From assembly GCA_963693315.1 (NCBI GenBank), contig OY856186.1, positions 234,246,046 to 234,310,045 on the forward strand: 64,000 nt of DNA, in the 5' to 3' direction. How positions within the stretch are numbered: the first letter of the stretch is position 1; each line of letters opens with the position of its first letter. Below the pieces are notes generated by a model that was not told the DNA's origin, searched no databases, and saw only the letters and a program-made list of their open reading frames with translations. This stretch comes from Diogma glabrata (taxonomy: Eukaryota; Arthropoda; Insecta; Diptera; Cylindrotomidae). The position numbers and the translations under genes are program-made. Shown here in pieces: positions 11,254 through 23,986 of this stretch.

Positions 11254-11400
11254 AAAATCGTATATAAAGAGGGATGTCTTGCAAGACAGAGGTATAGTGT
11301 TATTTTAAACCCGCGATAGTGAAGTTATAATTATAAAAGTTTTTGTGAATAAAGTTTAAAGTTATTAAGTAGAAATAATTTATGTATTATTTTAAATGTT
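11254..11400 (+). promoter_or_regulatory. Possible promoter / solo-LTR-like segment
   Basis: TATATAAAG at about 11260 is followed about 90 bp later by GAATAAAG, the TATA-to-polyadenylation spacing seen in short LTRs. Weak fold-back sequence (GATGTCTTGCAAGACA) lies between. No matching second LTR, TG/CA borders or target duplication could be fixed, so this is tentative. Confidence 0.2.
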
Positions 11401-14400
11401 GTATACTGGAAATTTCTACCATCAATCGTTGGAGTTTCTGTAGCTGTTGAAAGAATATTCTAGTTAGGTTATTGTTTTCCTGTTATTGTGGAACAATTAA
11501 GGAGTTGACTACTTAATAAAACCTGGTGTTTGTGCTAACTAATCAGTGATCGAACTCTGAAGAGATTTGGGAATTGCGTTTATCGAATTGAGAGTAAGGC
11601 CAATTCGAAGGAAGTTTGGGAAAAACGTAACAATATGTTTTGATTATTTTAAATATAAAAATGTATATAACAGTTGCTTGGAATGCTGATAGATGTGAAA
11701 CCCAGAATAATTTTAATGATTTTAATTTAAACATTCTGAAATTTTAATTTGCGATGCTACAATAATTGGAAGATACCAAAAAAATACAGCTATTTCACAG
11801 ATTTAAGTTTTCACTTCTGTCGGAAGTCCTTAACACTGCCTTCCATTTTTTTAATTTATTTTCTGAACCAGAATAAGTACTACCAATTTCCAAAAAACAC
11901 GTGATATCCAAATCGAAAACTGTTTATTTGAAAATTGCGTTTTGACAGCTCAATGCGAATTCCGATTGGGCAAATAAAATATTACTTAAGTTTTGAAATC
12001 TGATATAACTGATGTGAGTTCTTTTTAAGTTGATTAGTTAAATTATTGTTAATGTTGTTATTGTTAATCTTATTGTTAAATTATTGGTGTACTAAAATTA
12101 TTGGTTAAATTGTGTGTAAAAAATACAAAATTAGATAAATTAAATAGCAATAAAGTAGTAGTAATAAAGGTGCTTAATAATCAAAGTAATTCTAAAATTT
12201 AATGTAATTTGCATTTAAATGTTGCGGGTGATATTATTTAATGCAAATAATAGGCATTTTTAATACAACAACCTTTATATTTTAATGAATTACTACAGTA
12301 TATTTTATTCCAAGTGCAAAGAGCTATAGTTATTTACTATAGATGTTTATTTAAGTTTCTGCTTCAATTAGTGTAATTGGTATTAAATTTTCTTCATCCG
12401 TCCCCTGGTGTTGAGTGAAAATAAAAAATAGTTTTATAGTATAAAGCAGGGTTCGTTCTTCGTGGTGTTATCTAGGCTAATTATTAAATGTTGCTTGTTT
12501 TATCTTGTGAATAAAAATTCCTTTTGATTACTTTTTAATTTATTAATTTTAAATATTTATTTTTTATTTATCAAAAAAAAGTAAAAATAATTTTATAATA
12601 AACATGAATTAGAGTTAATCACCAATACTTAAGACATTTGTATTTAAATTAAAACTTTTAATTTAATAAGTATGTATTATAAATTTCTTAAATAAACAAG
12701 CAAATTAAACTGCGACAAGCTTTTAGGAGTATCAAGATGCGATGTATAATAATTTATTAATAATAATAATTTCTTAAATTGATAGGCGCGTCATTGAAAA
12801 ATAAATCTGTCATTACTACTAAAATGAAAGCGATGCTTACTACGTTACTCACTAAAAAATTAAAAAATGTATGCCCTAGTTCGCATGTTCGCCGCATATA
12901 AAAATGTACTTTTGTATAAACTACCCAACAAGAATTTATTTGTAGCCCAATATGACTGGCGCTGAAAATGTGACACCACAGAGCATTAAATTTAACTTGA
13001 AAGCTAACTTTGCATTATTTTATAATGGAGACTTGCGTTATCCTATATGTGGAGCAATTTGCATTACATATTCAATTTTTTGATTGATTTAAAGTTGAGT
13101 TACTTTCAAAATAACTGGTTGAGTTTAACCCCAAAGTTAATCTTTCTTTAATTTCTCCCACGATTCCTTTTTCCTAAAATTTTTTGTTCACTGATAACTT
13201 AACTTATGATTGTTTTTGGTATACAAATTAAATTAAAAAAGGTTTCGATTGTCTGAAGTAGACAGATTTATTTGTTTTGTCCAATAATAACAAAAAAAAA
13301 CAATATTGACTTATCCTGACTTATCCTAAAATCCGTTTTTTTCTTTTGTTTTAAGTTAAAACATGAAAATCAATATTTTCTTTTATAGAAAAAATTGTCT
13401 TAAATATAAATTGATTTTCGTGAACAAAAATAAGAAGAGCACGACATCTAACTACTAAGTGACGGTTATGTCCTTTTTGTATTAAATTTGATTTAGGAGG
13501 TAACTTTATCTATTAATTTTGTGTTAGGATTTTGTTGTGTTTTTTATGTTTTTTTATAACCTTTTTATTATACTAATGTGTTAAAGTGAACATATGGCTT
13601 ATGCTACGGTTTTGTGAAAATGATTTATGAATTTAGATAAATGAAATGAGATTAGGAAAAGATTTATTTAACTGTTGGTATGAAATATATTAAGCTACAA
13701 TTTCTATAAAAACTATATGGTAAAACAGATAAACCTACATTTTAACGAATTTTCCAACTTTTATTCCTTCTTGCATGCTTTCCCTGACACAAACAACTTT
13801 CAAATATTCGATGACACACAAAATAAAATGAAAATCTTACTTCAAAATTAAAAAAATGATAAAAAGTTGGAAAAGAATATAAAGAAAACATATTTTCTTT
13901 AACTTTGTTATTTATGCGGTTTTTGTGTCATAGTTATTTAAACAGATATACAACGCAATATGTATGTACGTAAGAATATATTTATATTAAGAATTAGGCT
14001 GCTAAAATGTCAAATATTAAGTGTAATGTGTGCTGGAAATAAATGTTTTTCAAAACATATATTTATATATATAAAACAAATATATTTATGATGTGTGAAA
14101 TTTTGAGAGAAAATGTAAATTTATTCAACAGGTTATGAATATAATTAAGTTGTAATTATATATTTTGTTTGCTTTTCAATATAAAGAATAAAAACTTGAT
14201 ATTATTATTTTTTAAATGAATCACAAAACTGATTTACTTTGGTCTGAAAAGATTTATTGGGAAAGATGTTATTGGATGAAGGAAAATGGATGTCCACTTC
14301 CAAACGATTCAATAAAGCCTGTGGTTTACACCCCTTCAGATTTATAAAAAAACCTTCACAGGAACAGAATGAAGACTTTTGCTAATAACGAGATAGTATG

Positions 14401-14576
14401 GAATACTAATGCAAACACACCTAAAGGCTAAGGCTAAGGATTAAGAAGAACATTAATTATGTTAATTACATATTGCAAGAATCGAGATGCAGATAAGAAA
14501 ACTTTATAAAAGCAACCTAAGCGTGTTTTGCATTAGGAATAAACCCACTTTTGTCACAAGTACAGTGTACCAGGTA
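11401..14576. other. AT-rich DNA without a gene
   Basis: No supported coding region. The minus-strand frame 11543-11734 has no motif. There are only homopolymer and AT-rich stretches up to the assembly gap. Confidence 0.5.
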
Positions 14577-14776
14577 NNNNNNNNNNNNNNNNNNNNNNNN
14601 NNNNNNNNNNNNNNNNNNNNNNNNNNNNNNNNNNNNNNNNNNNNNNNNNNNNNNNNNNNNNNNNNNNNNNNNNNNNNNNNNNNNNNNNNNNNNNNNNNNN
14701 NNNNNNNNNNNNNNNNNNNNNNNNNNNNNNNNNNNNNNNNNNNNNNNNNNNNNNNNNNNNNNNNNNNNNNNNNNNN
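14577..14776. other. Assembly gap (200 N)
   Basis: Exactly 200 N. The true length is unknown. Apparent open frames spanning it are artefacts. The nearby TA microsatellite suggests why assembly failed here. Confidence 0.99.
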
Positions 14777-14888
14777 TGATTGGCAGCATTCAATAATAAC
14801 TGCACACGTGACTTAGGATAGTATGGAATATAGCTACTAACTTTCGAAAATCACAAATAGTGTGGTTAAGGAAATTAATTATCTCTTT

Positions 14889-15111
<223 letters not shown>

Positions 15112-15114
15112 CGC

Positions 15115-15660
15115 TTTTGTGTTTTTATGCGCTCATCTCCTTTTTTAATATTGCATCTCGTTTGCCTGGCAATAATCTACTGATTTCGTCACTTCTATAG
15201 AACTGCTCCGCAATATTTATATCTGTTGTGGATACACCTCTTTTATCCGTCGCAGATGAATGCTGAAAATTATTTTAATGTAGAGTTTTACTTTTTTCAA
15301 CCAAATGACGCGTAGTATTACTTCCAAATATACCTTGAATCTCCTGCATTTTCATTTCTTGCGATAAAATTAAAAACCTGTTTTGTTTTTCAGCATAATC
15401 CCCATTGTCGAAATGTATCTTTAGGTTTCTAATAATTTCTTCATAACGTTGCCTTATTTTTGCATTTTCAGACAACTCTAATACTTCTCCAGTCAAACGT
15501 TCTTGAATAGACTTAGTTATTTATACGACTTTTGTTTTCTGTAGTCGAGAATGCCATACAAATTTATTTTAAGAGGTGAAAGATGATCCGATATATGCGG
15601 CACAATATGTTCGTTTAAATTATTAAATAGCACATCACGCTCTAAGTTAATCAAGTTTGG
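15115..15660 (-). pseudogene. Fragment of an uncharacterised transposon-type protein
   Basis: Minus-strand reading gives a 73-residue frame (15496-15275) with ENAKIRQRYEEIIRN, then a stop. Past a frame change at about 15250 comes [20 protein letters not shown] (about 15212-15150). The 'ISR.LPGK.D' motif resembles long repetitive-element proteins predicted in many insect and cnidarian genomes, whose family I cannot name. The transposase-like core at 62.1-62.7 kb, with WTDG and HGKG motifs, seems to be another part of the same kind of protein. Stops at several points make this a dead fragment, cut off by the microsatellite. Confidence 0.4.
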
Positions 15661-15667
15661 TGTTCTT

Positions 15668-16470
15668 TTTAACACCTATTCTACGACATATCATTTATAT
15701 TGTTATTATAATTACATTATTATATTTCAAAATACAATAATTTATATTATTATATGTAAAAAAAGTTCTACGAGAAGTCGTATTTTTCATTTTTCAAAGG
15801 CTATCTATAATCTAAAAATAAACCAAATTAAAAAGGTTCGAGTCAAAATGTCGCGAAATTTTGCTGAACTTGACTGAAATTTCTTTTTAAAAAAATCATT
15901 TAATAATAAAATATTTGATATTTAACATAAAAAAAATCTAAATCTAAAAATCGCCATTTGTATAATTTTCCTTCAGAACAAAAAAAACTTCCCGACAGTT
16001 ATATGCACAACAAATTTTATCTTTAAAACAAAAAATAACGCGTGTCCTAAACTTTCACAAGTGGTTAGATATAAAATAAGCTTCAATTTACTTTAAAAAA
16101 AAAAAAAAAAAAACAAGGCTATGCCATCTTTTTTTCAATTACACCGTTTTTTCTTATGTTACACCGTTAAAAATTATTTCAAAAAATTAACAGTGTACAT
16201 TTTTAAAAACTTTGTTTTAATACCTATTCAACGACATATCATTTATGAAAATCGATTGAGTAGTTTTTCTACAATCGCTCGTCAAAATGCACTCACATCA
16301 CAAAATAACAAAAAATTGAGGGGCACCCTGTGAAGACCCCTGGTCGAAAAAAAATTCTAAGAGAACTTGTATTTTTTATTTATCAAAGACTATCTATGAA
16401 CAAAAAATAATCAAAATTAAAAGGGGTCAAGTCAATATTTCCCAAAAATTTGCTGAACTTGCGTGAAATT
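15668..16470. repeat. Two degenerate direct repeats, about 550 bp apart
   Basis: ACACCTATTCTACGACATAT at about 15675 recurs as ATACCTATTCAACGACATAT at about 16220. The sequence after each (CTATCTAT..., then TTTGCTGAACTTG followed by TGAAATT) is also shared near 15800-15890 and 16390-16465. It is non-coding. The frame 16121-16333 lies inside and shows no motif. Confidence 0.55.
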
Positions 16471-16473
16471 GCT

Positions 16474-16516
16474 CATATATATATATATAAATATATATAT
16501 ATACATATATACATAT
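16474..16516. repeat. Short TA-rich microsatellite
   Basis: Alternating TA with a few interruptions. Confidence 0.85.
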
Positions 16517-17784
16517 CAATAATATTTTAACATTTGCTTGTAGTTAATTGCACTCAATACCATTTAGTAATACTTTTTTATGTCTATATAGAAATTTTTG
16601 TTATGTAAAGCTTAGTAATAATGTTATATATAGTTGTGCAATTCCATATTTGGAAGGAAATATTTTCTCGTTTGAATAGAATTATTTATTGAAATGATAT
16701 GGAGATGGAGATTTGAAATGAGAAATTTATAATTTGTATAGGATGAAAGGGAGAATAAAAAAGAAACAAAATACTGAAGAATCTTACTATGTATACTTGA
16801 CCATTTTATTCGGTCAGGGATTATGTAAATTTAAAGCAATGAGCGAACATTGTTATCAGTAGTGTTACTGTGGCACAATAAAAAGTATGTATGTCTTTAA
16901 CGAAATTGTTCTTATTAAATTTGTTAAATTAATTTATTTTTAAAATTGGTGTTTTTTTCTAACAGTGTTAGTTTTCGTTGCCTTTTATTAAGTTTTGTGT
17001 GTTAAGAAGTTCAACTAGCAACAATTTTTAAAATTAAACAAACAATCCAAACCAATTTAAACATTTTTAATTTATTTTGATTGGTGTATTTTTTTATTTT
17101 TAAATATGAGCGTGTTTGTTTTAGAAAACGGCTTCGAAGACAGCGAAACCGTTGTTTTACCGTTTCGGTTACTGAAAAAAATTAAATCGACAAAGACAAA
17201 GTATTTAAGCCACGCATACTCTTCGATTTCGTTTCAACATGCTATAGATCTTTTACAAGAGAATAAAACTTGACAATGATGATCTGCTGATTTGTATTTC
17301 GAAACGTCTTAAATGATTGTTATTTCTTGCAAATTAGGGTTGTTTCAGGTATTCTTTGAATGACTCTTGATAAAGTTGTATTATTGTTGGCTTTTTTAAA
17401 GCAAACTTTAAAACATAATTGCTGATTCCTAATTATCATTGCTGTATGTGATCTGTCAGATACATACGGCAATACAACGATTTGAAGTTTGTAAGGGGAA
17501 AAACAAGGAGAAAGCTATATATCGGATGTTCATTTTTGTTCATAGTCAGTTTATGAATATCCTCAAGACTTAATGTTTGAAATTTGAAATATGATTTGAT
17601 TTTTTTAAAATTCTAAGGTTAGTGTTGCGGCATTCAATTTCTCTTATTTTTTAAAATAATATTAATAGCAAAATTTATAGTGTAATTAAATAAAATAACA
17701 AATATTAGATAAAATTGAAGTTAATTAGTGAAATTAAGGTTTAATTTAAGGTTTTAGTGAAGTATATTAGAAAAAATTGGGAAA
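16517..17784. other. AT-rich DNA without a gene
   Basis: No supported frame or repeat. This is the left flank of the BEL/Pao insertion. Confidence 0.5.
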
Positions 17785-17789
17785 GTTGT

Positions 17790-18281
17790 TGTAAAATATT
17801 GAGGCATTTACAAATTTATTAAAACCAAATGTTTAAGACTAAATTTAGTAAAACTATAACTATTGGAAAACCCATAATTTAAATTAAGATATTCACATCT
17901 GCTAACACCTCAATAAACATTTTTTCTTTTTGTTTTGTTTTACAACCATTTTTATGATTCTTAATATTTATAAAACAATAAATCAAGCATCATTTATAAT
18001 TATTTTTGTTTTATCTTTAAGGGGTTTTTCCAAAAATATTAATATTATATACATACTTTTATTATATGAACTAACAATTTTTTTTGTCATATTTTTTCAT
18101 TCCTTTAGAAATATTCGTACAGTTAAGAATAAATCCATAGTTGTTAAAGTTTTAAATAATTAAAAATAAAAAATCAAAAATTATTAAAATTATTTTCAAG
18201 ACTTTATTTCTAACACTCACCAGTGAAGTAGTAAAATTCTTCACAGCCCGGTGCGAAAAACTTTCGTCACCGAATTTGACA
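17790..18281 (+). repeat. BEL/Pao 5' LTR (492 bp)
   Basis: It runs from TGTAAAATATTGAGG to CGAATTTGACA. An AATAAA lies at 17912 and others follow. It matches 23987-24478 with no difference that I can find, at a constant offset of 6197. The 77-residue open frame inside both LTRs is a by-product of their identity and not a gene. Confidence 0.97.
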
Positions 18282-18295
18282 TGGTCCTTCGAACC
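18282..18295 (+). promoter_or_regulatory. Primer binding site
   Basis: TGGTCCTTCGAACC begins at the first base after the LTR, so it is complementary to a tRNA 3' end reading ...TCGAAGGACCA. From memory this resembles the 3' end of insect tRNA-Tyr with one mismatch. That identity is an inference. Confidence 0.75.
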
Positions 18296-18670
18296 AAATA
18301 ATAATATTATTATAATTATTAGAATCAGTGAAATTAGTTTGAACAATTCATAATCAGTGAAATTATCATACATAACAAAGTATCACTAAAACAAACAAAA
18401 AAAAAAAAATAATTGTGTACATTCATAAAAAGTTATAGTTGAAAATATAAACAAGTGATTACGAGAAAAGAAATCATAGTGATAAATATAATATTATACA
18501 ATAGTTTTTTATATCGAAAAGTGTTTAAGGCAACGATAATCGTTTTTCATCAGAACATAAGGTAAGCCAAACGAGTTACTTAACCTTTTTTCCTAAAACT
18601 ATCCCATAATACATAATAAATTTTCGAAATCCAAGTTCAATATCAATTCTTTTTAAATCTTCTTCTCAAA

Positions 18671-19657
18671 ATGGATATCGAGGCTGAACTCAAACTCCTC
18701 AATCGAAACCGTGGTGTGATAAAGGGTCAATTGACTAGGTTACTAAAAGGCATACAGAATACATTGAAAGAACTCAGTATTGAATCATTAGAAAAACGCC
18801 GCGAAAATTTAGATAGCATTCAAAACTCATATTTAGATATCCAGAGTAAGATAGAGGAGTTAGATTTAGAAACCGATCAAAATGACGAGAGACAAACCTT
18901 TGAAAACGCGTACTATGAGTGTTACGACCTCATAGCAGATAAAATGATAAAACTTAAAATTCCAGAATCTAGTTCAACCCAATTAAATCAGACAACGATC
19001 ATGAGACAACAAATTAGCAATATTATTGGTAAAATTGAATTAAAACCATTCGATGGCAATCCTCGAGAATGGCAGAGCTTTCACGATACATTTAGAACAC
19101 TTATACACGAAAACGGTGATTACCCTGCAGTGCAAAAATTTCATATATTGAAACAATCGCTAAAAGGTGACATTAGTTCGATTATAAGTGCGTTGAATGC
19201 GTCGGAAGAAAATTATCAAGTGGCATGGGAAATTCTAAAGAAACGGTGTAACAGACCACGGCAGATAATCCAATCTCACCTAGGCTGTTTACTCGATTTA
19301 CCAGTTATCGATCGAGAATCCCCTATAAAGCTTCGTGCTTTGGTGGAAAAAGCAGAAATGCACGTAAACGCCTTAAAAGCATTAAAAGAACCTACCGATT
19401 CTTGGAACTCAATTCTAATTTATATAATTATTACAAAGTTAGACAAAAATACAAGAAGAACGTGGGATAGAACATTAGATAATGAAGACAAACCAACATT
19501 TGGAGATTTATTAACTTTTTTGAATAAGCAAGCACGGAGTGATGAACTAGATGATCTAGATAGAGCAACAGTGAAAGAAAGACGATACATAACACCAAGT
19601 CACAGGTCACGCAGTTTTTGTAAATCCAAAATTAACATGTCCTATATGTGGAGCTAG
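18671..19657 (+). pseudogene. BEL/Pao Gag
   Basis: The ATG at 18671 opens a 328-residue frame starting MDIEAELKLL. The first 100 residues are charged and helical (coiled-coil-like). The middle has FDGNPREWQSFHDTFR and SLKGDISSIISAL, typical of the DUF1759 region of BEL/Pao Gag. Before the nucleocapsid zinc knuckle the frame is lost at a run of five T (19615-19619). In the neighbouring frame the CPICG and C...C knuckle residues continue (about 19640-19800), so one extra T separates Gag from Pol. This could be a real mutation or a homopolymer sequencing error. The last residues after 19617 are out-of-frame and meaningless. Gag would form the particle shell. Confidence 0.92.
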
Positions 19658-21428
19658 CCATTCAATTTTCATGTGTGAAGAGTTCCTAAGACAAATTCCC
19701 AAAGATAGATACGAAACAGTTAAATCTGCCAAACTTTGTATAAATTGCTTAAGAAACAACCACCAACTTCTACAATGTAGAAGTAATATAAATTGCAAAG
19801 AATGTAATCTTAGGCATAATTCACTACTTCATTTTCCTAAAGAATCAGATCAATCTAATTGTCACGATTTAAACCCAGAAAATGTTGCTGAGGTAGTTCG
19901 AAACACTCTGACGTCATTCAATGATTCAGAGATTCTTTTAGGAACAGCACAAATAAAAATTATAGACAGATTTGGTAACGAGATTGTTTGTAGAGTACTC
20001 ATAGATACTGGTTCTCAAGTAAATTTTATAACGGAGAAATTAGCAGATAAATTACAATTAACTAAAATTCAAAATAATACCCCATTCTTCGGTCTTGGTG
20101 AAAATTCAACTATATCAAATTATGAAATAAATGCAAAAATAAAATCACGAGTAAGCACTTATGAAAGTAATGTGATTTTTGTAGCACTACCAAAAATAAC
20201 AGGCAAATTACCATCTGTGACAATCAATAGAAATAGCTTTTCCGTACCTCCTAATATAGTATTAGCTGATCCACAATACAACGAATCTAAAGAAATAGAT
20301 GCACTAATAGGGAATGTATTAGCTTATCGGTTATTTAGCATAGGACAATATCAACTTCCCAATTCTCGGATTCTCTTACAAAAAACTCAGTTGGGCTGGA
20401 TAGTTACTGGAGAAGTTAATTTAAAACATCATATAGCAACCAATAAAAGTTTTCATGTAATATCTAAACTTGAACAAAAAGTAAACACATTCTGGGAAAT
20501 CGAAGAAATCCCATCCAAAAAATATCTTTCTCCAGAAGAACAGCTGTGTGAATCTCACTATAAAGAAAATATACGCCGAAACCCAAACGGTAGTTATATA
20601 GTCAAACTACCATTCAACGAGCGAGTTGATCAGCTTGGAAATTCATATGATATGGCATTAAAACGTTTTTATTCTTTAGAGAAAAAATTGCATTTGAATC
20701 CAAAATTGAAAGATGAATATATAAGGTATCTAGATGAATATGAGCTTCTAGGTCATATGATAGATATAACACCAAATGACGAAAAAGGATCAGGGTGTTA
20801 TTTACCGCATCACAGCGTTATCAAAGAGTCTAGTAAAACAACTAAGCTTCGTGTAGTTTTTGATGCATCTGCTAGAACATCAACTGGGGTATCATTAAAC
20901 GATACGTTAATGACAGGTCCTAAACTACAAAGCGATTTGATTCATATCGTCCTTAAATTTAGGAAACATAAAATCATTTTCACTGCGGATATAGAAAAGA
21001 TGTTCAGAATCATTCAAGTAGACAGTCAAGATGCGAAATTCCAGAAAATACTATGGCGGAAAGAACCTAACCAACACATAAAAACGTTTATGCTAACAAC
21101 AGTAACTTTTGGGGAAACTTGTGCTTCATATTTAGCTAGTAGAACAATTCAAAAACTTGCTGAAGATGAGGTAAAAGATTTTCCTCTAGCGTCATCAATT
21201 ATAAGAGAGGATTTTTACATTGATGATCTTATCTCTGGTGCCAAAACCAGTACTGAAGCTAAGTATCTTAAAGGCCAATTAATAGCACTATTAAAACGAG
21301 GCTGTTTCAATTTACGCCAATGGATGTCTAATGATCCATCTCTACGAGACGATAAGCAGAATCAAGCAGAAATTTTAGATCTCTGCAGTGATCACGAAGA
21401 CTCAAATAAAGTACTTGGAATTCAATGA
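19620..21428 (+). pseudogene. BEL/Pao Pol part 1: zinc knuckles, protease, reverse transcriptase
   Basis: In this frame the CX2C-type knuckles (CPICG; CINCLRNN; CNLRHN) are followed by the aspartic protease core LIDTGSQVNFI (about 19999). The long linker holds WIVTGEV, as in the group's DUF1758/protease region. The reverse transcriptase starts about 20840 with LRVVFDASA, continues with FTADIEKMFRIIQV (motif A), TFGETCASYLA (motif B region) and FYIDDLISG (catalytic YIDD, where YVDD is more usual). It ends at a TGA (21426-21428) after VLGIQ; the same frame continues beyond it. A single G-to-A change of a Trp codon would explain the stop. The catalytic residues themselves are intact. Confidence 0.93.
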
Positions 21429-22253
21429 AATCCAAATACAGACATGATCAAATATTCAGTAAATTTAGCAAGTGTCGGTAAAAAGACAACAAAACGAACA
21501 ATTCTTTCTCAAATAGCGCAAATTTTTGATCCTCTTGGGTTGTTAGGTCCCGTAATAGTTGCGGCAAAATTAATAATGCAAGATTTGTGGAAAGAAACAG
21601 GATTAGGATGGGATCAAACGGTACCACAATACATATATACAAAATGGCATGATTATAAGAAAGAATTAGTTATGTTAAACGATTTCCAACTAGAACGGCA
21701 ACTTTTTATACAAGATGAAATCAATATTCAATTGCATGGATTTTGTGATGCAAGTGAAAGTGCTTACGGTGCTTGCATATACATAAGATCAACCAACAAG
21801 TTAAACCAGCATAAAATTCAACTTCTTTGCTCGAAATCTCGAGTAGCTCCGCTCAAATCAAAGCTAACTATACCCAAATTAGAGTTATGTGCTGCTTTAT
21901 TGTTAGTAAAGTTGTATGAAGTGGTTTTACAAGCTCTAAAATTAGAATTTGATGAAGTGGTTTTCTGGTCTGATTCTGAAATCACTCTTAATTGGATCAG
22001 TAAATCGCCTCACACACTGAAAACTTTTGTCGCAAATCGTGTATCGGAGATTCAATCCATCACAAATATTCATAACTGGTCTCATATTGCGACTCAAGAG
22101 AATCCTGCTGATGCCATTTCAAGAGGTCAAAACGCAGCATCTTTTCTTGAAAACAGTCAATGGTTGACAGGACCTACATGGTTGGCATTAGATAGGGAAA
22201 ACTGGTCCATACAACCTGTGGAAATTATAGAGACGCCCGAACAACGAACTTAA
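21429..22253 (+). pseudogene. BEL/Pao Pol part 2: connection and RNase H
   Basis: It is in the same frame as part 1. ISQIFDP-type sequence (QIAQIFDPLGLLGPV, 21510-21555) is the conserved start of the BEL/Pao peptidase-A17/connection region. RNase H follows: FCDASESAYGACIYI (21742), the Glu in PKLELCAALL (21880) and FWSDSEITLNWI (21965). Then WSHIATQENPADAISRG. It ends at a second in-frame stop, TAA at 22251-22253, and reading continues after it. RNase H degrades the RNA strand during reverse transcription. Confidence 0.92.
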
Positions 22254-22655
22254 ATAGCGCTTGTAAATTACGAAGCCCCTACAGCAATATTTGAAAGGTT
22301 TTCGACCTTTACATCTGTTTTACACTTTGTTGCTTGCTGTTTGAGAATTATACAGTACGTAAAAACAAAAACCAAGACACTTGGCGAGCTAACTGTTAAT
22401 GAAATAGAAATTGCACACAGACGAGTAATTCATTTCATACAAGAAAAACATTTTAGAACAGAAATTAAAGATCTACGGGAGAAACACGAAGTTGGACGAA
22501 GAAGTAAAATTTTAAATTTATCCCCATTCATAGATGAGTTTGGTATATTACGTGTCGGTGGTCGCCTTAAGAATGCACCTATAGGCTATTCTCAAAAGCA
22601 TCCCATTCTCTTGCCTAGTCATGATCATTTAACAACAATTTTAATTCAATTTTAA
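22254..22655 (+). pseudogene. BEL/Pao Pol part 3: RNase H to integrase linker
   Basis: The frame continues after the TAA (ALVNYEAPTAIFERFS onward) through LRVGGRLKNA and HPILLPSHDHLT, the conserved block just before the integrase zinc finger of BEL/Pao. The frame is then lost in an (ATTTTAATTTA)n-like stretch at about 22638-22677, which looks like slippage expansion. Confidence 0.88.
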
Positions 22656-22675
22656 TTTAATTTAATTTTAATTTT

Positions 22676-23785
22676 AAGACACACGTCAAACATTGGCACG
22701 CTGGTTCACAGGCAACTTTAAACATAATTAGAAATCGTTATTGGATCGTTGACGGGAAGAACACAATAAGGCACATTATTCATAAATGTGTCATTTGTCG
22801 AAAAGCAAATCCTACTATACCCACATATATCATGGGAGATCTGCCAACAAGTCGTTTTAATAAAACACGTCCTTTTGTAAATGTCGGTATCGACTACTGT
22901 GGCCCGTTCTACATAAAAGAAAAAAAGTTAAGAAATCGAGTAAAAGTAAAGGTTTATGTAGCGGTATTTATTTGTCTCGCCACGAAAGCTATACATTTTG
23001 AGTTAGTTTCGGATCTAACAACTGACTCGTGTTTAGCATCGATTAAGCGTTTCTTTGCTAGACGTGGTAAAGCTAAAAATATTTATACAGATAACGGTAC
23101 AAATTTTCTCGGCACTAAGAATGAAATACTGAAGTTACAAGCAACAATATACTCTGTAGAATATAATCAAAAAATTCAAAATACTTTGTCAGATGAAAAT
23201 ATCAATTGGCATTTTATACCACCACGAGCCCCTCATTTTGGAGGATTGTGGGAAGCCGGTGTAAAGTCATTCAAGCATCATTTATATCGTACTATAGGAG
23301 ACTCATTGTTCACATACGAACAATTTAATACATTTATAATTGAAATTGAAGCGATATTGAATTCAAGGCCCCTAACACCCTTATCCAGTGATCCTAACGA
23401 CCTTATTCCTTTGACACCCGCCCATTTCCTAATAGGTGACTCTTTGGCAGCATTACCGGAACACGATTTAATAACGTTATCATCAAATCGTTTATCACAA
23501 TGGCAATTGATACAGAAAACTAGGCAACACTTTTGGAAAAGATGGCAAAAGGAATATTTGAACGAATTGCAAGTGAAAAGTAAATGGCACACTGGAAAAA
23601 TTACTGGCATAGATATTGGAACATTAGTAGTTATAAAAGAGGATGGTATTCAACCAATGAATTGGAAGATGGGACGCGTGATAGCAGTTCACCAAGGCGA
23701 TGATCAGATTATTCGAGTTGCAACAGTAAAAACAACTGATGGTGTATATAAAAGATGTATTAAGAAGCTTTGCCCTCTATTTTAA
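22676..23785 (+). pseudogene. BEL/Pao integrase with DUF5641-like tail
   Basis: Shifted relative to part 3. The HHCC zinc-binding part is seen as HWHAG and KCVICRKANP (22690-22810). The catalytic core has the first Asp in GIDYCGPFY (about 22880), the second in YTDNGTNFLG (23085) and the Glu in GLWEAGVKSFKHHL (23250), the DDE triad with the GLWE signature of BEL/Pao. The C-terminal WQLIQKTRQHFWKRW to KRCIKKLCPL (23495-23780) matches the DUF5641 tail. The open frame from ATG 22832 starts inside the domain and is not a real start. The integrase inserts the DNA copy into the genome. Confidence 0.93.
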
Positions 23786-23986
23786 TTAGTAATTTCCATA
23801 AGGTTTTAAATTAATTAAGTCATTAAAATGTAAAATTTATTTCGTTATTATTATTATTATAAATTGAATTTTTTAAATTTTAGTTTTATCAATAACTCAA
23901 TTTAAACTCATTCATACAATATTAACTTTAAGAGCAATATGTATAATTATTTAATTATTAAACGTGATCGTTTAAGGCGGCCGATA
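23786..23986 (+). other. BEL/Pao 3' non-coding region with purine-rich tract
   Basis: An AT-rich leader ends in TTTAAGGCGGCCGATA directly before the 3' LTR. The AAGG..GG stretch is the likely polypurine tract for plus-strand priming, although it is short. Confidence 0.6.

Noticed and set aside
14487..14816. Open frames spanning the N gap
   Set aside because: They consist mainly of unknown residues and have no support.
17930..18163. 77-codon frame present identically at 24127-24360
   Set aside because: It lies in the LTRs; its identity reflects LTR identity and not protein conservation.
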